Made by a program: the position numbers and the translations under genes. Positions 9,135 to 18,301 of a stretch of 64,000 bases of DNA are shown here, piece after piece; the stretch's first letter is position 1, and each line of letters opens with the position of its first letter. The stretch is taken from NCBI GenBank assembly GCA_035934015.1, contig DASYYH010000023.1, positions 273,432 to 337,431 on the forward strand, written 5' to 3'. The notes under the pieces are model-generated. The model saw only the letters and a list, made by a program, of their open reading frames with translations. It was not told the DNA's origin and ran no database searches. The stretch comes from Candidatus Acidiferrales bacterium. Lineage in GTDB: Bacteria > Acidobacteriota > Terriglobia > Acidiferrales > UBA7541.

Positions 9135-9716
9135 ATGAGCAGAGATCGCACTGCGCAAAAAATCGCTATTGCCGCTCGCAAACTTTTGGACGAAGAAGGA
9201 GCGGACGCGGTGACCATGCGCCGCGTCGCAAAGGCCGTGGGAATCACAGCCATGGCCATTTATCGGCACTACCCCGACCGAGAAGGTTTGCTGAATGCCC
9301 TAGCAGACAAAGGATTCGCCGAGTTGTCTGTCCGCCTTTCACGCCGGCAATTTTCCGGCAGCGCCGAGAAACAGTTGGCGCGGATGGCAGACATCTACTT
9401 GCTGCACGCGCTCGAAAGTCCGCGACTTTTCGAGCTTATGTTTCTCAATCCGCGCAAAGGTGCCCGCCGCTATCCGCTGGACTTCAAAGCGGGTCGCTCT
9501 CCCACGGCAAATCTGATGGCGGAGGCAGTGCAAGAGGGAATGTGGAGTGGTCATTTTCGTGAGGACGACGCCTGGGAAATCGTCTTCGAGATGGGGGCAC
9601 TGTCCCACGGCCTAATCATGCTCTATTTGGGAGGACGCATTGGTACGAGGGCGCGGAGCTTTCGCGCGCTCTATCGGCGATCGTTCAAGAGGTACATCGA
9701 TGGTCTTCGAAAATGA
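9135..9716 (+). CDS. TetR/AcrR-family transcriptional regulator
   Basis: A 193-residue regulator starting at 9135; an upstream in-frame start at 9099 would lie within the promoter. The N-terminal helix-turn-helix is typical: A-R-K-L-L-D-E-E-G-A-D-A-V-T-M-R-R-V-A-K-A-V-G then A-I-Y-R-H-Y-P-D-R-E-G-L-L. The C-terminal half is a helical ligand or dimer domain containing H-A-L-E-S-P-R-L-F-E-L-M-F-L. Its stop codon lies inside the next gene, so it is co-translated with the acyltransferase-like protein and probably represses both. The ligand is unknown. Confidence 0.93.
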   Translation: MSRDRTAQKIAIAARKLLDEEGADAVTMRRVAKAVGITAMAIYRHYPDREGLLNALADKGFAELSVRLSRRQFSGSAEKQLARMADIYLLHALESPRLFELMFLNPRKGARRYPLDFKAGRSPTANLMAEAVQEGMWSGHFREDDAWEIVFEMGALSHGLIMLYLGGRIGTRARSFRALYRRSFKRYIDGLRK

Positions 9717-11163
9717 TCGGCGGCGCTTAGCAGCCGCATCAGTTGCAATTATATCTACGGCGGGATTGGTTTGGTTCGGCAACGGGCTCAATCCTTGGTG
9801 GCCGCTGATGTGGTTTGCGCCGTTACCCGTGCTTATTTTTGCCTCGCGTAGTTCCTCGCCGACCGCCGCCATCTCGGCGTTTCTTGCGTGGTTCGCCGGC
9901 AGTTTCACGATGTGGCGCTACCTGCATACAACTCTGGGCCTGAGTTTTGTGACGTTCGTATCCATTTTTTTCGTTGAGGCGTTTGTGTTCACGCTGGGTG
10001 TGTTGCTATTTCGCGCACTGCTCCGGCGCGGCGCGCCATGGAGCGCATTGCTGGCCTTCCCGGCGCTTTGGGTCGCCTGCGAATACGCTCATAATCTCTT
10101 TACGCCCGATGGTACGGCGGGGAGTCTTTCTTATACGCAGCTCAAGTTCTTGCCTTTTTTGCAACTTGCGTCGGTCACAGGCCCGTGGGGCCTGTCGTTT
10201 CTATTGTTGCTATTTTCCGCCGCACTTGCCATCAGGCTGTACTTGCGTCGAACTGCGCCGAGACAGGGATTGCGTATCGTCGGCACGGGAGTAGGGATTA
10301 TTGTCTTGGTCCTCATCTTTGGCGCGTTTCGCCTCGCGATGCCAATGCGAGACCAGCGGATGCGCGTCGGACTCATCGCCTCAGATCAGCCAGCCAACGT
10401 GAACGTGGCCATCGCGGGTAGCCAGACCGATCAGCTTTTCCGCGAATATGTTGCCGCGGCAGAGAGTCTAGCAGGTCGCGGAGCACAGGTTATCGTATTG
10501 CCCGAGAAACTCGGAGTCGTCGGGCCCGACAGTAAGACTGCCGACTCGATCTTCCAGTCCTCGGCTGACAAAACCAAAGTCGTCATCGTCGTCGGTATGG
10601 TCGCTGTATCTCCACCATTGAAATATAACCAGGCCCGCGTGTACCGGGCGGCTGCTCCAGTCATGCGCTACGATAAAGAGCATATGCTGCCCCCGTTTGA
10701 GTCGAAATTCAAGCCAGGCACGACTCTCACATTCATGCGGGAGGCTTCCGAAACTTGGGGCGTGGCAATTTGTAAGGATATGGATTTTACCGCGCTCTCC
10801 CGGAAGTATGGCGAAGCAGGGGCAGGCCTCATGTTGGTTCCTGGTTGGGATTTCGTCATTGACGCGAGTTGGCATGGCCACATAGCAATAATGCGCGGTG
10901 TGGAGGACGGGTTCAGCATTGTTCGTGCGGCAAGAGGCGGCTACTTGACGGTCAGCGACGACCGTGGACGCATCCTGGCGGAGACAAGAAGCGATTCTGC
11001 TCCGTTCGCGACACTCGTCGCGGATGTGCCGGTTACGCATGACGCGACTCTATATCTTCGGCTGGGAGATTGGTTTGCGTGGCTCGCGTTCGTGATTCTG
11101 GTTTTCACGCTGGGGCGGCTTTGTAGACTGTACATGGTCCAGAGTGGCGCTCACCCATCCTGA
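9700..11163 (+). CDS. Apolipoprotein N-acyltransferase-like (Lnt/nitrilase) membrane protein
   Basis: 487 residues: N-terminal half with about six hydrophobic helices, then a periplasmic-type carbon-nitrogen hydrolase domain and a final membrane helix, the layout of Lnt, which N-acylates lipoproteins. The Glu-Lys-Cys triad is present: E269 in L-P-E-K, K326 in Y-D-K-E-H-M-L-P, C358 in I-C-K-D-M-D. The ATG at 9700 has AAGAGG upstream and overlaps the tetR stop; an earlier frame opening at 9640 lies inside tetR. Lnt normally has I-C-Y-E at the cysteine, so the I-C-K-D variant leaves open a different acyl transfer or amidase role. Control by a dedicated TetR is unusual for a housekeeping Lnt. Confidence 0.82.
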   Translation: MVFENDRRRLAAASVAIISTAGLVWFGNGLNPWWPLMWFAPLPVLIFASRSSSPTAAISAFLAWFAGSFTMWRYLHTTLGLSFVTFVSIFFVEAFVFTLGVLLFRALLRRGAPWSALLAFPALWVACEYAHNLFTPDGTAGSLSYTQLKFLPFLQLASVTGPWGLSFLLLLFSAALAIRLYLRRTAPRQGLRIVGTGVGIIVLVLIFGAFRLAMPMRDQRMRVGLIASDQPANVNVAIAGSQTDQLFREYVAAAESLAGRGAQVIVLPEKLGVVGPDSKTADSIFQSSADKTKVVIVVGMVAVSPPLKYNQARVYRAAAPVMRYDKEHMLPPFESKFKPGTTLTFMREASETWGVAICKDMDFTALSRKYGEAGAGLMLVPGWDFVIDASWHGHIAIMRGVEDGFSIVRAARGGYLTVSDDRGRILAETRSDSAPFATLVADVPVTHDATLYLRLGDWFAWLAFVILVFTLGRLCRLYMVQSGAHPS

Positions 11164-11225
11164 GAGTCTGGCTGGAAGGGTAAGTATCCGATTCGCACCA
11201 TTCGTGTGGTTTCTTGGCCGTTTCC

Positions 11226-11253
11226 TTGACATTGCCTGACCGCACCTTATAAT
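11226..11253 (+). promoter_or_regulatory. Sigma70-type promoter for the yceD-rpmF-plsX-fab block
   Basis: Perfect consensus TTGACA (11226-11231), a 16-nt spacer, and TATAAT (11248-11253). Transcription would start near 11260, about 24 nt before the yceD start at 11284. Confidence 0.88.
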
Positions 11254-11283
11254 GAACCTTCACTCGCATTTTCTGGGATTTTC

Positions 11284-11817
11284 ATGTTCCTCGACGTACA
11301 CGAACTGGCCACGCGCAAGATTCGCATCCGGCGAAACTATGCCCCGGGCACGCTGGATTTCCATTCCGGTGAATTCCGCCAAATCGAACCGCTGGATGTG
11401 CGTGCCACGGCGGAGCTGGTCGACAATCAGATTCGCATTTACGGCACGTTTCATACCCGGCTTGAGCTGAATTGCGCCCGCTGCCTGGAGACGGTTGTCG
11501 AGGAAGTCAGCAAGAATTTCGATCTTTTTTACAGACCCATGACCTCCATCAGCAGGGAGGAAGAAGTCCGCCTGAATCTGGATGATACGGATGTGGCATT
11601 TTTTGAGGGAGACGGGCTTTTCCTTGCCGACGTCCTCGCCGAACAGGTCAATTTGTCGCTGCCCATGAAGGTGATTTGCCGCAGTGATTGCCGCGGGCTT
11701 TGCCCGCACTGCGGGGTGAATTTGAATCAGGAAGAGTGCCGCTGCGAAACCCATGTCGCTGACCCGCGCCTGGTGCCGCTCGCACGTCTCAAGCAGGACT
11801 GGTCGAAAAAGCAATAA
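11284..11817 (+). CDS. yceD: YceD/DUF177 family protein
   Basis: A 177-residue protein of the DUF177 (YceD) family, linked to 23S rRNA accumulation and regularly encoded just before rpmF, as here. Visible landmarks are the central C-A-R-C-L-E motif (family C-x-R-C-L) and the C-terminal C-R-G-L-C-P-H-C-G-V-N-L-N segment with paired cysteines, consistent with metal binding. It is preceded by a consensus promoter and followed 61 nt later by rpmF. Confidence 0.92.
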   Translation: MFLDVHELATRKIRIRRNYAPGTLDFHSGEFRQIEPLDVRATAELVDNQIRIYGTFHTRLELNCARCLETVVEEVSKNFDLFYRPMTSISREEEVRLNLDDTDVAFFEGDGLFLADVLAEQVNLSLPMKVICRSDCRGLCPHCGVNLNQEECRCETHVADPRLVPLARLKQDWSKKQ

Positions 11818-11878
11818 AAAATAGTAAGATCTCAATTTGGCGGAAGGGCGCCGTGCGTCCTCCGCGCAAGGAGTTGGA

Positions 11879-12058
11879 ATGCCGAATCCAAAGCGACGTC
11901 ACTCGAAGAAACGCACTAGCACGCGGCGCGCGCACGATCATCTGAAAACGCCGTCGATCGCGAAGTGTCCGCACTGCCACGAGCCGAAGCTCGCCCATCG
12001 CGCCTGCCCTCATTGCGGGTATTATAAGGGGCGGGCAGTCGTGGATACAGAAGCCTGA
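11879..12058 (+). CDS. rpmF: 50S ribosomal protein L32
   Basis: 59 residues beginning M-P-N-P-K-R-R-H-S-K-K, the hallmark of L32. The cysteine pairs C-P-H-C and C-P-H-C-G mark the zinc-binding form. The start at 11879 has AAGGAG about 6 nt upstream; an in-frame upstream extension to 11837 is discarded. The order yceD-rpmF-plsX-fabD is conserved in many bacteria. A 7-bp hairpin (12062-12080) follows the stop without a T-tract. Confidence 0.97.
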   Translation: MPNPKRRHSKKRTSTRRAHDHLKTPSIAKCPHCHEPKLAHRACPHCGYYKGRAVVDTEA

Positions 12059-12113
12059 TCCCCGAGATTGGGGATCTCGGAGTCTCCTAGTCAATTTGAG
12101 CGGGTGCGAGCCG

Positions 12114-13127
12114 ATGATAACCATTGCGTTGGACGCTATGGGTGGCGACCACGCTCCTCGTGCGGAAGTCGAGGGAGCTGTCCTTGCTGCGCGCCAATAC
12201 GGCGTGCGCATTCTCCTCGTTGGCATGGAATCGAAGGTGCGCGCTGAGCTCAACCGCCAATCGTGGAGGGGCCTTCCGCTCGAAGTTGTGAATGCGACGG
12301 AAGTGATCACCATGGAGGATTCACCCTCCCTGGCGTTCCGCAAGAAACGTGACAGCTCGGTGCACGTCGGAGCCAAGTTGGTGCGCCAGGGGCAGGCGGA
12401 TGCGCTGGTCAGCGCTGGAAATACGGGCGCTGTAATGGCCGTTGCACGATTTATCTTGGGGACGCTGCCTTCTGTGGATCGTCCGGCGCTTGCAGCTCCC
12501 TTTCCGACGGCCAAGGGCGGGGCTGCGGTTCTCCTGGATATCGGTGCCAATGTCGATTCGAAGCCAGAGCATCTCGAGCAATTTGCCGTCATGGGCGAGA
12601 TTTATTGCCGCGCGATTTTCGGCGTGAGGCGGCCTCGTGTTGCCGTTCTCTCCATCGGCGAGGAGGAAATGAAGGGCAATGAGCTGACGCGCGAGGTGTC
12701 GAACCGCCTCAAGCAAAGTTCCCTGAATTTCGTCGGCAATGTCGAAGGTAAAGATTTTTTCAAGGGCAACGTCGATGTCATCGTATGTGACGGTTTCGTC
12801 GGCAATATTGTTCTCAAGATCAGCGAAGGCCTCGTTGAGCATGTGGGCGGGATGCTAAAAAAGGCTTTGCAGAGCAGCCTGAGCGCGCAAGTGGGTTACG
12901 TCTTGTCCCGCCATGCGTTCGCCGAATTTCGCAAAAAGATTGATTACTCCGAGTATGGTGGCGTGCCTTTGCTCGGTGTGCGTGGCATCACCATTATCGG
13001 GCACGGCCGCTCGAACTCGAACGCGATTAAGAATGCCATTCGCGTCGCCTCCGAGCTTTGCCGATCGAATGCAAACGAGAAGATTGAACAGGAGCTTTCC
13101 GCGGCGGTTACTGGCGCTCGCGCCTGA
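12114..13127 (+). CDS. plsX: Phosphate acyltransferase PlsX
   Basis: 337 residues. PlsX makes acyl-phosphate from acyl-ACP for glycerol-3-phosphate acylation. The N-terminus I-T-I-A-L-D-A-M-G-G-D-H-A-P is diagnostic, followed by S-A-G-N-T-G-A-V-M-A and, near the end, the G-R-S-N-S-N-A-I-K-N-A-I segment. The ATG at 12114 puts this motif right after the start; an upstream TTG at 12096 is possible but unnecessary. No PlsY or FabH gene is adjacent. Confidence 0.96.
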   Translation: MITIALDAMGGDHAPRAEVEGAVLAARQYGVRILLVGMESKVRAELNRQSWRGLPLEVVNATEVITMEDSPSLAFRKKRDSSVHVGAKLVRQGQADALVSAGNTGAVMAVARFILGTLPSVDRPALAAPFPTAKGGAAVLLDIGANVDSKPEHLEQFAVMGEIYCRAIFGVRRPRVAVLSIGEEEMKGNELTREVSNRLKQSSLNFVGNVEGKDFFKGNVDVIVCDGFVGNIVLKISEGLVEHVGGMLKKALQSSLSAQVGYVLSRHAFAEFRKKIDYSEYGGVPLLGVRGITIIGHGRSNSNAIKNAIRVASELCRSNANEKIEQELSAAVTGARA

Positions 13128-13222
13128 ATCTCCGGCGTCGAGCCGCTGGACTTTCCTCCCAAAGAGAGTTAGAACCGGCAGTCGGTATTGCGGCCGAGGT
13201 GCATCACAGAACGGAATAGCAT

Positions 13223-14182
13223 ATGAGCAAGCTCGCATTCTTGTTTCCAGGCCAGGCGTCCCAGTATTCGGGTATGGGGCGCGATCTCGCGGAGAAATTT
13301 CCCGGGGCGCGCCGCGTTTTCGAGTCTGCCGACGCTACCCTGGGCTTTTCCGTATCGCATCTATGCTTTGAAGGTACGGAAGATGAGCTGAAGCTCACGG
13401 AGAACACGCAACCGGCGATCCTGACAGTTTCGGTCGCCGCAGAACGCGTGCTGCAAGAAAATGGCGTTGTCCCTGACTATGTTGCGGGGCACAGTCTGGG
13501 TGAATATTCGGCTCTTGTTGCCGCAGGGAGCCTCGAGTTTTCGTCTGCCATAAAGCTGGTCCGCAACCGGGGGAGATACATGCAGGAAGCCGTGGCGCAC
13601 GGCGATGGCGCGATGGCTGCGATTCTTGGACTCGCTTCAGCAGAGGTTATCGACATCTGCAAGAAGGCTGCGGGCAGCGACGTCGTCATACCGGCCAATT
13701 TGAATTCGCCTGAGCAGACTGTCATTTCCGGGCACGCCGCCGCTGTCAAGCGTGCCGTTGAAATAGCGTCGCAAAGCGGAGCGAAGCGCGCGGTTGTTCT
13801 GGCTGTCTCCGCTCCCTTTCATTGCGAGTTGATGAAGCCAGTCGAAAAGCGCCTGGAAGCCGACTTGCTTGCCGCCAGATTCAGCGATCTGCGGTTTCCT
13901 CTAATCACGAACGTTGACGCAGAAGCGATTACGAAAGGCGACGAGGCCCGCACCGCTCTGATTCGCCAGGTGTGCGCGCCGGTGCGCTGGGAAGATTCCA
14001 TCCGTGAAATGATTGCGCAGAATGTGCGTATTTTCATCGAAGTCGGCCCAGGACGTGTCTTGAGTGGCCTGCTGCGCCAGATTGACCGCTCCGTGCGCTG
14101 CTTGAATGTTGAGGATTCGGCAAGCTTGCAATCCACGCTCGAGAAAATCTCGCAAGCGCGCACCGAAACGACCGAAGCGTGA
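13223..14182 (+). CDS. fabD: Malonyl-CoA:ACP transacylase
   Basis: 319 residues. FabD moves malonyl from CoA to ACP for fatty acid elongation. The N-terminal F-L-F-P-G-Q-A-S-Q motif, the nucleophile G-H-S-L-G-E-Y-S-A, and the catalytic histidine in A-P-F-H-C-E-L-M are present, as is the C-terminal E-V-G-P-G-R-V-L. It sits between plsX and fabG on the same strand with short gaps, consistent with one operon. Confidence 0.97.
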   Translation: MSKLAFLFPGQASQYSGMGRDLAEKFPGARRVFESADATLGFSVSHLCFEGTEDELKLTENTQPAILTVSVAAERVLQENGVVPDYVAGHSLGEYSALVAAGSLEFSSAIKLVRNRGRYMQEAVAHGDGAMAAILGLASAEVIDICKKAAGSDVVIPANLNSPEQTVISGHAAAVKRAVEIASQSGAKRAVVLAVSAPFHCELMKPVEKRLEADLLAARFSDLRFPLITNVDAEAITKGDEARTALIRQVCAPVRWEDSIREMIAQNVRIFIEVGPGRVLSGLLRQIDRSVRCLNVEDSASLQSTLEKISQARTETTEA

Positions 14183-14210
14183 TCTCATCCAAAAGGAACT
14201 GAACACCACA

Positions 14211-14957
14211 ATGTTTTCACTTCAGGGCAAAGTGGCACTCGTCACCGGCGCGTCCCAGGGAATCGGTCGGGGGGTGGCAATCGCGCTGGCGGCGGCTGGC
14301 GCGCGCGTCGCTGCCGCGGCGCGCAATGAGCAAAATCTGATCGAAGTCGTGAAGCAGATTGAGGCGGCGGGGGGTGAAGCGGTCGCTGTGAGGATGGATG
14401 TCGCTGAGCCGGAGCAGGTCAAATCCGGCTTCCAGCAGGCTTTGGCGAAGTTCGGCCGGCTCGATATTCTGGTCAACAACGCCGCAATCACTCGCGATGG
14501 CCTCGCTCTGCGTATGAAGCTCGAGGATTGGGATACGGTGCTGCGGACGAATCTGACCGCGGCGCATCTTTGCACGCAGCAGGCGCTCTCCGTGATGATG
14601 AAGCAGCGTTGGGGGCGCATTATCAATATCACGTCCGTGGTCGCCGAGACGGGGAACGCCGGGCAATCGAACTACGTTGCAGCGAAGGCAGGTCTCATTG
14701 GCTTGACGCGCGCGATCGCGATAGAAATGGCTTCGCGCAATATTACAGTCAACGCTGTCGCACCCGGCTTTATCGCCACTCCCATGACGGATCCGCTGCC
14801 GGATAAGGTGAAAGAGGAAATGAAATCCCGTATTCCCTTGGGGCGTTTTGGCGCCGAAAATGATGTTGCCGCTGCAATCGTTTTTCTTGCTAGCGAAGAG
14901 GCGGGATACATCACCGGACACGTGCTCGACGTCAACGGCGGCATGCACATGGGTTAG
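14211..14957 (+). CDS. fabG: 3-oxoacyl-ACP reductase
   Basis: 248 residues of the short-chain dehydrogenase type, reducing 3-oxoacyl-ACP with NADPH. Seen: T-G-A-S-Q-G-I-G-R-G cofactor loop, N-N-A, catalytic Ser/Tyr/Lys (I-T-S-V and Y-V-A-A-K), and C-terminal G-H-V-L-D-V-N-G-G-M. The ATG at 14211 has AAAAGGAA upstream; an open frame back to 14106 overlaps fabD and is ignored. Confidence 0.97.
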   Translation: MFSLQGKVALVTGASQGIGRGVAIALAAAGARVAAAARNEQNLIEVVKQIEAAGGEAVAVRMDVAEPEQVKSGFQQALAKFGRLDILVNNAAITRDGLALRMKLEDWDTVLRTNLTAAHLCTQQALSVMMKQRWGRIINITSVVAETGNAGQSNYVAAKAGLIGLTRAIAIEMASRNITVNAVAPGFIATPMTDPLPDKVKEEMKSRIPLGRFGAENDVAAAIVFLASEEAGYITGHVLDVNGGMHMG

Positions 14958-15016
14958 TGGCAGGACATCCGATTTACGAGCACTGCCATTCCATGACTGC
15001 CGTGCGAGGATCTTGA

Positions 15017-15763
15017 ATGTCGATTGAGAATGAAAACGATTTGCTGGCATTGAAAGAAGTCGGGGGCATCGTCCGGCTTGCGCTGACGGCTATGGCGCGG
15101 TGCGTGCGCGCGGGAATTACCACCGGCAAGCTCGCCGAAATCGGCGGCAAAGTGATGCGCGAAAATGGAGCCAGTTCCGCGCCGCGCATGGTTTACGGTT
15201 TCCCGGGAGATGTGCTGATCAGTCTCAACGATGAGGCCGTGCATGGTATTCCTTCGTATTCGCGAACGATCCGCGCGGGTGATCTCGTGAAACTGGACGT
15301 CACGTTTGAAAAGAACGGCTACATGGCCGATGCTGCTGTGACCGTACCCGTTGAACCTATTTCAGAGGACGCGCGCCGCTTGGCGGCCTGCGCGGAACGC
15401 GCGTTTCAGCGGGCAATGCAGTTTGCACGCGCAAACAATCACGTCAACGAAATCGGACGAGCCGTGGAGCGAGAAGTCAGGCGAAGCGGTTTCCGTGTCA
15501 TTCGTGAACTCGGCGGGCATGGCATCGGCCGGACGATTCACGAGGCTCCAACGGTGCCCAATTTTGATGATCCCTCGGCGCGTCAGCTTCTGACCAAGGG
15601 CTTGGTCATCACTATCGAGCCGATTATTGCCATGGGCTCGGGCAGACCTGCCGATGGAGGAGACGGTTGGACCGTGAAGACCGCAGACGGCAGCCTTTCC
15701 GCACATTATGAGCACACGCTGGTCATCACCGAGGGCGCGCCGATCCTGCTGACTGCCGCATGA
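15017..15763 (+). CDS. map: Type I methionine aminopeptidase
   Basis: 248 residues. Removes the initiator methionine from nascent proteins using two metal ions. The metal ligands are visible in order: D in K-L-D-V-T, D in A-D-A-A-V-T, H in G-G-H-G-I-G, E in T-I-E-P-I, and E in H-Y-E-H-T. Substrate-binding H in I-H-E-A-P is also present. Map is often next to adk/infA; here it lies inside the fatty acid block after fabG. Confidence 0.96.
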   Translation: MSIENENDLLALKEVGGIVRLALTAMARCVRAGITTGKLAEIGGKVMRENGASSAPRMVYGFPGDVLISLNDEAVHGIPSYSRTIRAGDLVKLDVTFEKNGYMADAAVTVPVEPISEDARRLAACAERAFQRAMQFARANNHVNEIGRAVEREVRRSGFRVIRELGGHGIGRTIHEAPTVPNFDDPSARQLLTKGLVITIEPIIAMGSGRPADGGDGWTVKTADGSLSAHYEHTLVITEGAPILLTAA

Positions 15764-15882
15764 TTCGCCACCGGGGTCACTGTCCGATGATTGACGTGCA
15801 GGACCGATTGGTTGTAAGAAGTGTGGGCCCAAGAGATGCTACGTGCCAGCCATCTCGACGAGTGATTTTAGGCTGTCTCTGG

Positions 15883-15911
15883 TTGACCTGATTTCGCGGG
15901 CCGCATAGAAT
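15883..15911 (+). promoter_or_regulatory. Sigma70-type promoter for acpP
   Basis: TTGACC (15883-15888), a 17-nt spacer and TAGAAT (15906-15911) lie 81 nt before the acpP start. This marks a separate transcription start for acpP-fabF-etf downstream of the 228-bp gap after map. Confidence 0.8.
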
Positions 15912-15991
15912 GAACAACGGGAAAAGTCGAGGCAGCCGCTCAGTAGTTCGCAGTAGAACCACCGAACGCCGATACTGGAGGAAGAAAGAGA

Positions 15992-16237
15992 ATGGCCAGC
16001 GTTGAAGAACGCGTGAAACAGATTATCGTTGAACAACTAGGTGTGGATGAGGGTGAGGTGACGCCAACGGCTTCCTTTGTGGATGACCTGGGCGCCGATT
16101 CGCTCGACATCGTGGAGCTGGTGATGGCATTCGAAGAGGCGTTCGGCATTGAAATCCCCGATGAGGACGCGGAAAAGATCGCCACGGTGAAAGACGCCAT
16201 CGCCTACATCGACAAACACGCCCAGGCGAAGAAGTAG
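15992..16237 (+). CDS. acpP: Acyl carrier protein
   Basis: 81 residues, very acidic. The phosphopantetheine attachment serine lies in [10 protein letters not shown]. Begins [12 protein letters not shown], typical of FASII ACP. A GGAGGAAG site lies 10 nt before the ATG. It is followed by fabF after 40 nt, the usual acpP-fabF pairing. Confidence 0.97.
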   Translation: MASVEERVKQIIVEQLGVDEGEVTPTASFVDDLGADSLDIVELVMAFEEAFGIEIPDEDAEKIATVKDAIAYIDKHAQAKK

Positions 16238-16277
16238 TTCGCCGGCCTCAGAAATCCCACGAGGAGAAAACTCCGCA

Positions 16278-17522
16278 TTGAATCGCCGAGTCGTCGTTAC
16301 GGGAGTCGGACTGGTCTGCGCCTGCGGCATCGGCACAGAGGAAGTCTGGAAGAGCCTGATTGCTGGCAAGAGCGGCATCGCCCCGATCACCCAGTTTGAC
16401 GTCACGGGATTCGACTGCACGTTCGCGGGTGAGGTCAAGGGCTTCGATCCTCTGCAATGGATCGAGAAAAAAGAAATCAAAAAGATGGCGCGTTTTATTC
16501 AGATCGCCATCGCGGCGACGGATTTCGCCGTGAAGATGGCCGGCCTGCAAATCAACGAACAAAACGCGGCCTCGACCGGTGTTTACATCGCCTCGGGTAT
16601 CGGCGGATTCGACGTCATCGAGCGCGAGCATAGCAAACTGATTCATGGCGGCCCCGGCAAGATTTCTCCTTTTTTCATTCCTTCCGCGATTATCAATCTG
16701 GCCTCTGGGCAGGTCTCTATTCGGCTGGGCGCGAAAGGCCCGAATTCCGCCACAGCGACGGCTTGCTCGGCTTCGGCCCACGCGATCGGCGACGCTTTCA
16801 AGATCATTCAACGCGGCGACGCGGATGTGATGATCGCCGGAGGCTCTGAAGCCGCCATCACGCCGATGGGCGTCGGCGGATTCGCCGCAATGAAGGCTCT
16901 TTCCACGCGCAACAACGAGCCGGAGCGCGCTAGCCGCCCGTTTGACGCGCAGCGCGATGGTTTCGTAATCGGCGAAGGATCGGGCATGCTGATTCTGGAA
17001 TCGTTGGAACATGCGCAGCGCCGCGGCGCCAAGATCTTGGCGGAAATTGTTGGCTATGGTATGTCTGCGGATGCCTATCACATGACGCAGCCTTCCGAAG
17101 ATGGCGATGGGGCCTATCGTGTGATGCGCGCTTCGCTGAAAGATGCCGGAATTGCTCCGAGCGAAGTCGGATACGTGAATGCCCATGGCACTTCCACGCC
17201 CATCGGAGACGCCCTCGAAACGCTGGCGATCAAGCGCACGTTTGGGGAAGACGCGAAGAAAATTCCGGTCAGTTCAACGAAATCGATGACGGGTCATGTG
17301 CTTGGCGGAGCGGGTGGAATCGAAGCGGGCATCTGCGTCCTGGCGTTGCGCGATCAAGTTTTGCCGCCGACAATCAATTACGAAAACCCCGATCCGGCCT
17401 GCGACCTCGACTACGTTCCGAATCAGGCGCGCAAAGTGAACATGCGCTACGCCCTTTCGAATTCCTTCGGCTTTGGCGGGACGAACGCCTCGCTCGTGTT
17501 CAAGATTTGGGAGGGCCGGTGA
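16278..17522 (+). CDS. fabF: Beta-ketoacyl-ACP synthase II
   Basis: 414 residues with a TTG start at 16278, supported by GAGGAG 12 nt upstream and the immediate family N-terminus N-R-R-V-V-V-T-G-V-G. The Cys-His-His triad is complete: A-C-S-A-S-A-H, N-A-H-G-T-S-T-P-I-G-D, and S-M-T-G-H-V-L-G-G-A-G-G. It elongates malonyl/acyl-ACP. The stop codon overlaps the GTG start of etfB (GTGA), so the two are likely translationally coupled. Confidence 0.97.
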   Translation: MNRRVVVTGVGLVCACGIGTEEVWKSLIAGKSGIAPITQFDVTGFDCTFAGEVKGFDPLQWIEKKEIKKMARFIQIAIAATDFAVKMAGLQINEQNAASTGVYIASGIGGFDVIEREHSKLIHGGPGKISPFFIPSAIINLASGQVSIRLGAKGPNSATATACSASAHAIGDAFKIIQRGDADVMIAGGSEAAITPMGVGGFAAMKALSTRNNEPERASRPFDAQRDGFVIGEGSGMLILESLEHAQRRGAKILAEIVGYGMSADAYHMTQPSEDGDGAYRVMRASLKDAGIAPSEVGYVNAHGTSTPIGDALETLAIKRTFGEDAKKIPVSSTKSMTGHVLGGAGGIEAGICVLALRDQVLPPTINYENPDPACDLDYVPNQARKVNMRYALSNSFGFGGTNASLVFKIWEGR

Positions 17523-18289
17523 AGATTGCCGTTTGCGTGAAGCAGGTACCGGCGAAGGATGCGCCGCTGGTCATCGACCCGAGCGGTTCGTGGATACGCG
17601 AAGCGGATATCAGTTTTGAAACGAATGAGCCGGACAGCTTCGCCCTCGAAGAAGCCCTGCGGCTGAAGGAAAAGCATGGGGGCGAAGTCGTTGCCATTTC
17701 CATGGGCCCGGAGCGCGTGAAGCAAACGATCAAGGAAGCGCTGGCGAAAGGCGCGGACCGCGGCATTCACGTCGCCGATGACAAATTTTTCATCCTCGAC
17801 CCACTGGCTTCGGCGCGTTCGCTTGCCGCGGCGATCCAAAAAGAACAATTCGATCTGATCCTCACGGGCCTCCAGAGCGACGACCACGGCTTCGGCCAGA
17901 CCGGAGTTTTGCTCGCTGAGTTATTGGGCTTGCCGCACGCAACAATCATCATGTCGATTGAGGCTCAAGGGGATCATCTACGCTTAAAGCGCGAACTCGA
18001 GGCTGGCTGGTTTCAGTGGGTCGAGCTGCCTCTGCCTGCCGTGCTGACGATTCAATCCGGCATCAACAAGCCGCGTTACGCCACGCTCAAGGGCATCATG
18101 GCCGCCAAGAAAAAGGAAATCGCCACGGTTGCGCGCGATTCGCTCAATGTTCCTAGCGAACTGACGCAGCGCGTTGAGCGCATTTACGTCCCGCAGAAAT
18201 CGAAGAAGACGGAATTCATCGCGGGATCGCCCAAGGAGATCGCCGCAAAGCTGGTGGAGAAGTTGCGTCACGAAGCTCGCGTGATTTAA
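17519..18289 (+). CDS. etfB: Electron transfer flavoprotein beta subunit
   Basis: 256 residues. GTG start at 17519, inside the fabF stop with GGGAGGG just upstream. EtfB landmarks: K-I-A-V-C-V-K-Q-V-P at the start, N-E-P-D-S-F-A-L-E-E-A-L-R-L-K, the A-D-R-G-I-H-V region and L-T-G-L-Q-S-D-D-H-G-F-G-Q-T-G nucleotide segment. With EtfA it forms the FAD/AMP electron carrier. The neighbouring etfA and ETF-QO complete the pathway. Confidence 0.96.
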   Translation: MKIAVCVKQVPAKDAPLVIDPSGSWIREADISFETNEPDSFALEEALRLKEKHGGEVVAISMGPERVKQTIKEALAKGADRGIHVADDKFFILDPLASARSLAAAIQKEQFDLILTGLQSDDHGFGQTGVLLAELLGLPHATIIMSIEAQGDHLRLKRELEAGWFQWVELPLPAVLTIQSGINKPRYATLKGIMAAKKKEIATVARDSLNVPSELTQRVERIYVPQKSKKTEFIAGSPKEIAAKLVEKLRHEARVI

Positions 18290-18301
18290 TTGACGTCGAA
18301 A

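Noticed and set aside
12062..12080. CCGAGAT-TGGGG-ATCTCGG hairpin after rpmF as a terminator
   Set aside because: No T-tract follows, and plsX is expected to be co-transcribed; could be an RNA processing element but not shown.
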